Positions 60,395 through 64,000 of a stretch of 64,000 nucleotides of DNA are shown here, one piece after another. This DNA is from Paulownia fortunei (taxonomy: Eukaryota; Streptophyta; Magnoliopsida; Lamiales; Paulowniaceae), in the NCBI GenBank assembly GCA_019321725.1, contig CM033107.1:16545445-16609444 (forward strand), written 5' to 3'. The translations under genes were made by a program, and so were the position numbers. A model generated the notes under the pieces. It searched no databases. It was not told the DNA's origin and worked only from the letters and a program-made list of their open reading frames with translations. Position 1 is the first letter of the stretch. Each line of letters starts with the position of its first letter.

Positions 60395-61660
60395 ATAAAA
60401 ATTTCATCCTCAAAATTTGACATACCAAATAATTCTGGATACTTGCTCTACATTTCTTCTTCTCTTTCCCATATGGCCTCTTCTATAGAATGATTCCTCT
60501 ACAATACTTTAATAAGTCAAATCTTTTTCGTTCTCAAATCTTTTTCCTTCTGATCCAAAATTTGCACTGGTTTCTCTTCATAGGCTAAATCAGGAGTCAA
60601 TTCCAACGGTTCATAACTTAACACATGAGAAGGGTTTGAAATATACTTTCTCAATATAGATACATGGAAAATATTGTGAACACTAGATAATGATGGAGGT
60701 AAGGCCACTCTATAAGCTTTATCACCAACTCTTTTGAGAATCTCGAATGGGCCGACATACCTTGGGCTGAGTTTTCCTTTCTTTTCAAATCTCATAACAG
60801 CTTTCATGGGAGCTACTTTTAAGAACACATGATGCCCAATGGAAAACTCTAGATCTTTTCTCCATTTATCTGCATAACTTTTTTGTCTACTCTACGCAAT
60901 CTTCATTCTCTCTATGTTGAACTATTTTTGGACCATGTAGGCTTCGTTCTCCAACTTCATCCTAATGAACTGGAGATCTACATTTTCTTTCATACAATGC
61001 TTTATAAGGTGCCATTTCAATTGTTGATTGGTAGCTATTATTATAAGTAAACTCCACTAACGGAAGCTTTGCATCCCAACTCCCTTGAAAATCTAGCACA
61101 CAAGCTCTTAACATATCCTTTAATATCTTAATAACCCTCTCTGATTGCCAGTTACTTTGTGGATGAAATGTTATACTGAATGCAAGTTTCATTCCCATAG
61201 CATTGTGTAAACTCTTTCAAAATATAGTTGTAAACTTAGGATCTCTGTCAGACACTATTGAAACTGGCACCCCATGTAACCTGACTATCTCTTTAATATA
61301 TTGTTGAGCATACTGGTCCATATTGTATGTGGATTTCACTGGAAGAAAATGGGCTGATTTAATTAATTTATCAATAATCACCTATATGGAATTATACCCA
61401 TTTTGTGTTTTAGGTAATCCAAGCACAAAGTCCATTGTAATGTGCTCCCATTTCTACTCTGGAATCAACAAAGGCTTCAACAACCCTGATGGTCTTTGAT
61501 GTTTAATCTTAACTTGTTGACAAGTTAGACATTCAGCCACAAATTTTGCTATATCTCTCTTCATTTTAGGCCACCAATAATGTTGTTGTAAGTCCTTATA
61601 CATTTTTGTGCTACCTGAGTATATTGAGTAAGGAGTAGTATGAGCTTCTTCTAAAATATC
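60395..61660 (-). pseudogene. Element D integrase with chromodomain-like end
   Basis: Minus strand. Zinc region near 61560-61650: YSIYSGSTKMYKDLQQHYWW then AKFVAECLTCQQVK; the first His (usual HPGSTK) reads Tyr. Core: TMDFVLGLPKTQNG (first Asp), VSDRDPKFTTIF (second Asp, codon 61247-61249), SERVIKILKDMLRACVLDFQ (Glu). C-terminal frame 60517-60828: FEKKGKLSPRYVGPFEILKR, SSVHNIFHVSILRKYISNPS. Then a CR-type chromodomain-like motif near 60420-60500 (RNHSIEEAIWEREEEM, stop, SKYPELF). The catalytic triad is readable, but stops (for example VH*DEVGE near 60967) and a lost zinc ligand make it inactive as is. Confidence 0.87.
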
Positions 61661-62620
61661 TCATTTCATGGCCTTGTCAAACAACACACAGTCTCCATTT
61701 ATATCGAATAATCCCATCATTAGTAACAGAGAAGTCTGGCCTCTTTCCAGCCTCAATTATTCTTTTCAATCTACACAAATGCATGTCCACCTTTTGACAT
61801 TCTCTGGTTCTATCTTGAAGTGTAGGTCTCAATACTAAGGCTGACAACGAACACTTTTTCCCTTTAAGTACAATTTCAAGCTCTAATCTCTGCAAATCCA
61901 GTAATATTGACTTTTGTATAACAAAAAGAGAAGACGTGGATTTTCTGCTCAATGCATCTGCAACCATATTCGCTTTACCAGGATGATAGTTGATCACACA
62001 ATTATAATCCTTCACAAGTTCTAACCATCTTCTTTGTCTCATATTCAACTCTTTTTGGGTAAAGAAATACTTCAAACTCTTATAATCTGTGTATATCTCA
62101 CACTTCTCACCATACAAATAATGTCTCCAAATTTTCAAGGCAAAAACCACAGCAGCAAGTTCCAAATCATGGGTTGGATAATTCTTTTCATATTCCTTCA
62201 ATTGCCTTGAAGCGTAGGCAATAACCTTCCCATTTTGCATCAAAACATCACCCAAACCATTTTTTGAAGCATCGCTATACATCACGAATCCACCAATTCC
62301 AGTTGGAATGGTAAGAATAGGAGTTGTAGTCAATATATGTTTCAATTCTTGAAAACTTATTTCACAAACATCGATCCACAAGAACTTTACATTCTTTCTT
62401 GTCAACATTGTCGTTGGAGTTGCTATCTTTGAAAACCCCTGAATAAATCATCGATAGTACCCTGCTAATCCCAAGAAACTCCTTACTTCTAATATATTTG
62501 TTGGTGTTGGCCACTTAATGACAAGTTCTACCTTGCTCGAATCAATAGAAATACCATCCTTTGATACTACATGACCTAGGAATACCACTTGTTCAAGTCA
62601 AAACTCACACTTCTTGAATT
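61661..62620 (-). pseudogene. Element D RNase H and RT C-terminal part
   Basis: The 243-codon frame at 61677-62408 is the longest of its kind in the window. It reads [20 protein letters not shown] with the catalytic Asp kept, [70 protein letters not shown]. Upstream (62410-62620) the thumb and connection ([24 protein letters not shown]) contain single stops. RNase H would remove template RNA during cDNA synthesis. It is probably close to functional apart from the breaks around it. Confidence 0.88.
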
Positions 62621-63374
62621 TAGCATACAACTATTTTTCTTTAAGAACTTGCAGCACAATCTTCAAATATTCTTTGTCCTCTTCTTTATCATGTGAATAA
62701 ATTAGGATGTCATCAATAAACATAATCACAAATTTATCATGATATTGCTTGAACACCCTATTCATTAGATCCACAAAAGCTGCAGGGGCATTGGTTAAAC
62801 CGAAAGGCATCACTAGAAATTTATAATGTCCATACCTTGTTTGGAATGCAGTCTTTGGTATGTCTTCTTCCTTGATCTTCAATTGATGATACCCAAAACG
62901 CAAATCAATCTTAGAAAATACAGATGCTCCCTCCAATTGATCAAACAAATCATCTATTCTTGAGAGTGGATACTTATTCTTGACTGTTACTTTATTCAAC
63001 TCTCTATAATCAATGCACAACCATAATGTACCATCCTTCTTTTTCACGAACAACATAGGTGCTTCCCTAGGGCGAATAAAATCTTTATCAAGAAATTCTT
63101 GCAATTGAACTTTTAACTCTTTCAATTCTATTAGTGCCATTTGGTATGGTGATTTAGAAATAAGAGTAGTTCCTAGCATTACATCAATCACAAATTCAAT
63201 CTCTCGATTTGGTGGTAGTCCTGGTAAATCATCTGGAAATACCTCAAGAAATTCTTGAACCACATCTACATTTTCTAGTTTAAATTGTGCTTCAACTGAG
63301 GTGTCCAGAACACTTGCCAAATATCTAACACACCCTTTTGAGCTTTCAAAGCAGATATAATTGGTAAGGTCCAT
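62621..63374 (-). pseudogene. Element D reverse transcriptase, catalytic part
   Basis: Open frame of 247 codons at 62631-63374. It reads [80 protein letters not shown] and [20 protein letters not shown], with the intact active site [10 protein letters not shown] (DD codons 62709-62714). Between FIRP and APML about four residues are missing compared with element H ([12 protein letters not shown]). A stop at 62628-62630 separates it from the thumb region. The corresponding fragment recurs inside the LTR at 15994-16360. Confidence 0.9.
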
Positions 63375-63793
63375 GAGAATGAGATACCATTAAACATAAA
63401 TTGGTCTTCCCCAGGTGGCTGAAAAATCACAATCTTCTTATTACAATCAATTATTGCATAATATTTGGTAAGCCCATCCATACCCAGAATAACCTCAAAA
63501 TTTGGCATTGGTAAAACAACAAGATCTGCATAGAGAATCCTATCACTAATCTGAATAGAACAAGCCCTTAACATTTGGTTGGAATCTATTTCTTCCCCAG
63601 ATAGAACAATCACACTGTACCTTACTTTTAATAAATCTGGTGTAATGCCCAATTTTCTCACAAATGCATGTGATGCAAATGAATGCGTAGATCCAGAATC
63701 TATCAATGCAATTGCATGTATCCCAAAAATTAAAATAGTACCTGTGACTACGAAAGCATCTGCATCGGCTTGTTCTTGTGTCATTGCATACAC
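63275..63793 (-). pseudogene. Element D protease region
   Basis: 172-codon open frame. It reads MTQEQADADAFVVTGTILIF, then IALIDSGSTHSFASHAFVRK with the retropepsin triplet DSG intact (codons 63692-63700), ILYADLVVLPMPNFEVILGM and GLTKYYAIIDCNKKIVIFQP. It overlaps the RT frame by about 100 bp, so one frameshift separates protease from RT. Residue W of the usual GMDWL reads G. The frame begins after a TAG stop that ends the knuckle region. Confidence 0.87.
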
Positions 63794-64000
63794 TCTTCCC
63801 TGAACTTTCCCCTATACTGTTGGGCAATCCTTTACTATATGTCCAGGCTTTTTACACTTAAAGCAATGATTAGTACCACTATAGCATTCCCCAAAATGAT
63901 TCTTCTGCATTTAGCATATTTAGGCCTTTCAACTGTAGTAGAAGTCTGCCTAACTCTAGGACGCTTTTCATTCCCTTGGTTTGATTTTTGCTCTCCTTTC
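63794..64000 (-). pseudogene. Element D gag C-terminus with zinc knuckles (cut by window end)
   Basis: On the minus strand 63824-63865 reads CFKCKKPGHIVKDC, a complete CCHC knuckle that would bind RNA. Just upstream is KNHFGECYSG, the second half of another knuckle whose Cys pair lies in a shifted frame. A TAG follows CPTV. The rest of gag and the 5' LTR lie beyond the window. Confidence 0.85.

Noticed and set aside
1..64000. A previously undescribed gene system, host gene or CRISPR-like array
   Set aside because: Every readable protein motif belongs to Ty3/gypsy or Ty1/copia proteins, and the direct repeats are LTRs, TSDs or units within LTRs. No regular repeat-spacer pattern or unexplained conserved frame was found.

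Overview
The window is intergenic, repeat-dense DNA from a flowering-plant nuclear genome. It is AT-rich, has no open reading frame of ordinary gene length, and nearly every base can be assigned to nested LTR retrotransposons. I see no host gene, tRNA, rRNA or CRISPR array, and nothing that looks like a new enzymatic or defence system. What the window offers is a readable insertion history: target-site duplications (TSDs) show who inserted into whom, and several elements are chimeric.

LTR families named here. L1: starts TGTAATACCCAAGCC, about 3 kb, belongs to a chromodomain-bearing Ty3/gypsy (Tekay/Del-like) element. L2: starts TGTGATACCCGAGCC, ends GTGTTACA, about 2.9 kb, related to L1, seen only as LTRs without internal sequence. 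L3: TGTTAGAGTAGG...CCCAACA, about 2.2 kb, superfamily not determined. L4: minus strand here, ends GGGGTGTTACA, about 2.3 kb, belongs to a second Tekay-like element. Athila-type LTRs: start TGATAA or TGATAG, with a tRNA-Asp-like primer site.

Layout. 1-8924: a decayed Ty1/copia element on the minus strand (gag knuckle, protease, pre-integrase, integrase-RT linker, RT start) cut by an L1 LTR end and by L1 and L2 solo LTRs. 8925-9714: truncated L2 LTR running into a 100-N gap. 9815-11945: minus L3 LTR. 11946-14199: two inverted Athila-type LTR pieces. 14200-24282: minus-strand Athila element A (3' UTR, pol, gag, LTR), which holds an L4 solo LTR carrying an RT fragment. 24283-26586: leftovers of other Athila copies. 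26587-48608: plus-strand Athila element B, split inside gag by a complete L1 element (H, 29828-43801, TSD CTTGC), which is itself split in its chromodomain by an L2 solo LTR. 48609-51394: Athila element C, cut off at the start of RT by an L3 LTR. 53011-64000: minus-strand L4 element D, whose 3' LTR contains an L3 solo LTR that contains an L2 solo LTR.

The coding remnants show the normal gag-PR-RT-RH-IN order of Ty3/gypsy and the PR-IN-RT order of Ty1/copia. All carry stops, frameshifts or lost catalytic residues, so none is likely to be autonomous. Element D is the best preserved: its RT, RNase H and protease active sites are intact, and its pol runs to a chromodomain-like end next to the polypurine tract. 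LTR identities are judged by eye; insertion boundaries backed by a perfect TSD are the firmest calls.
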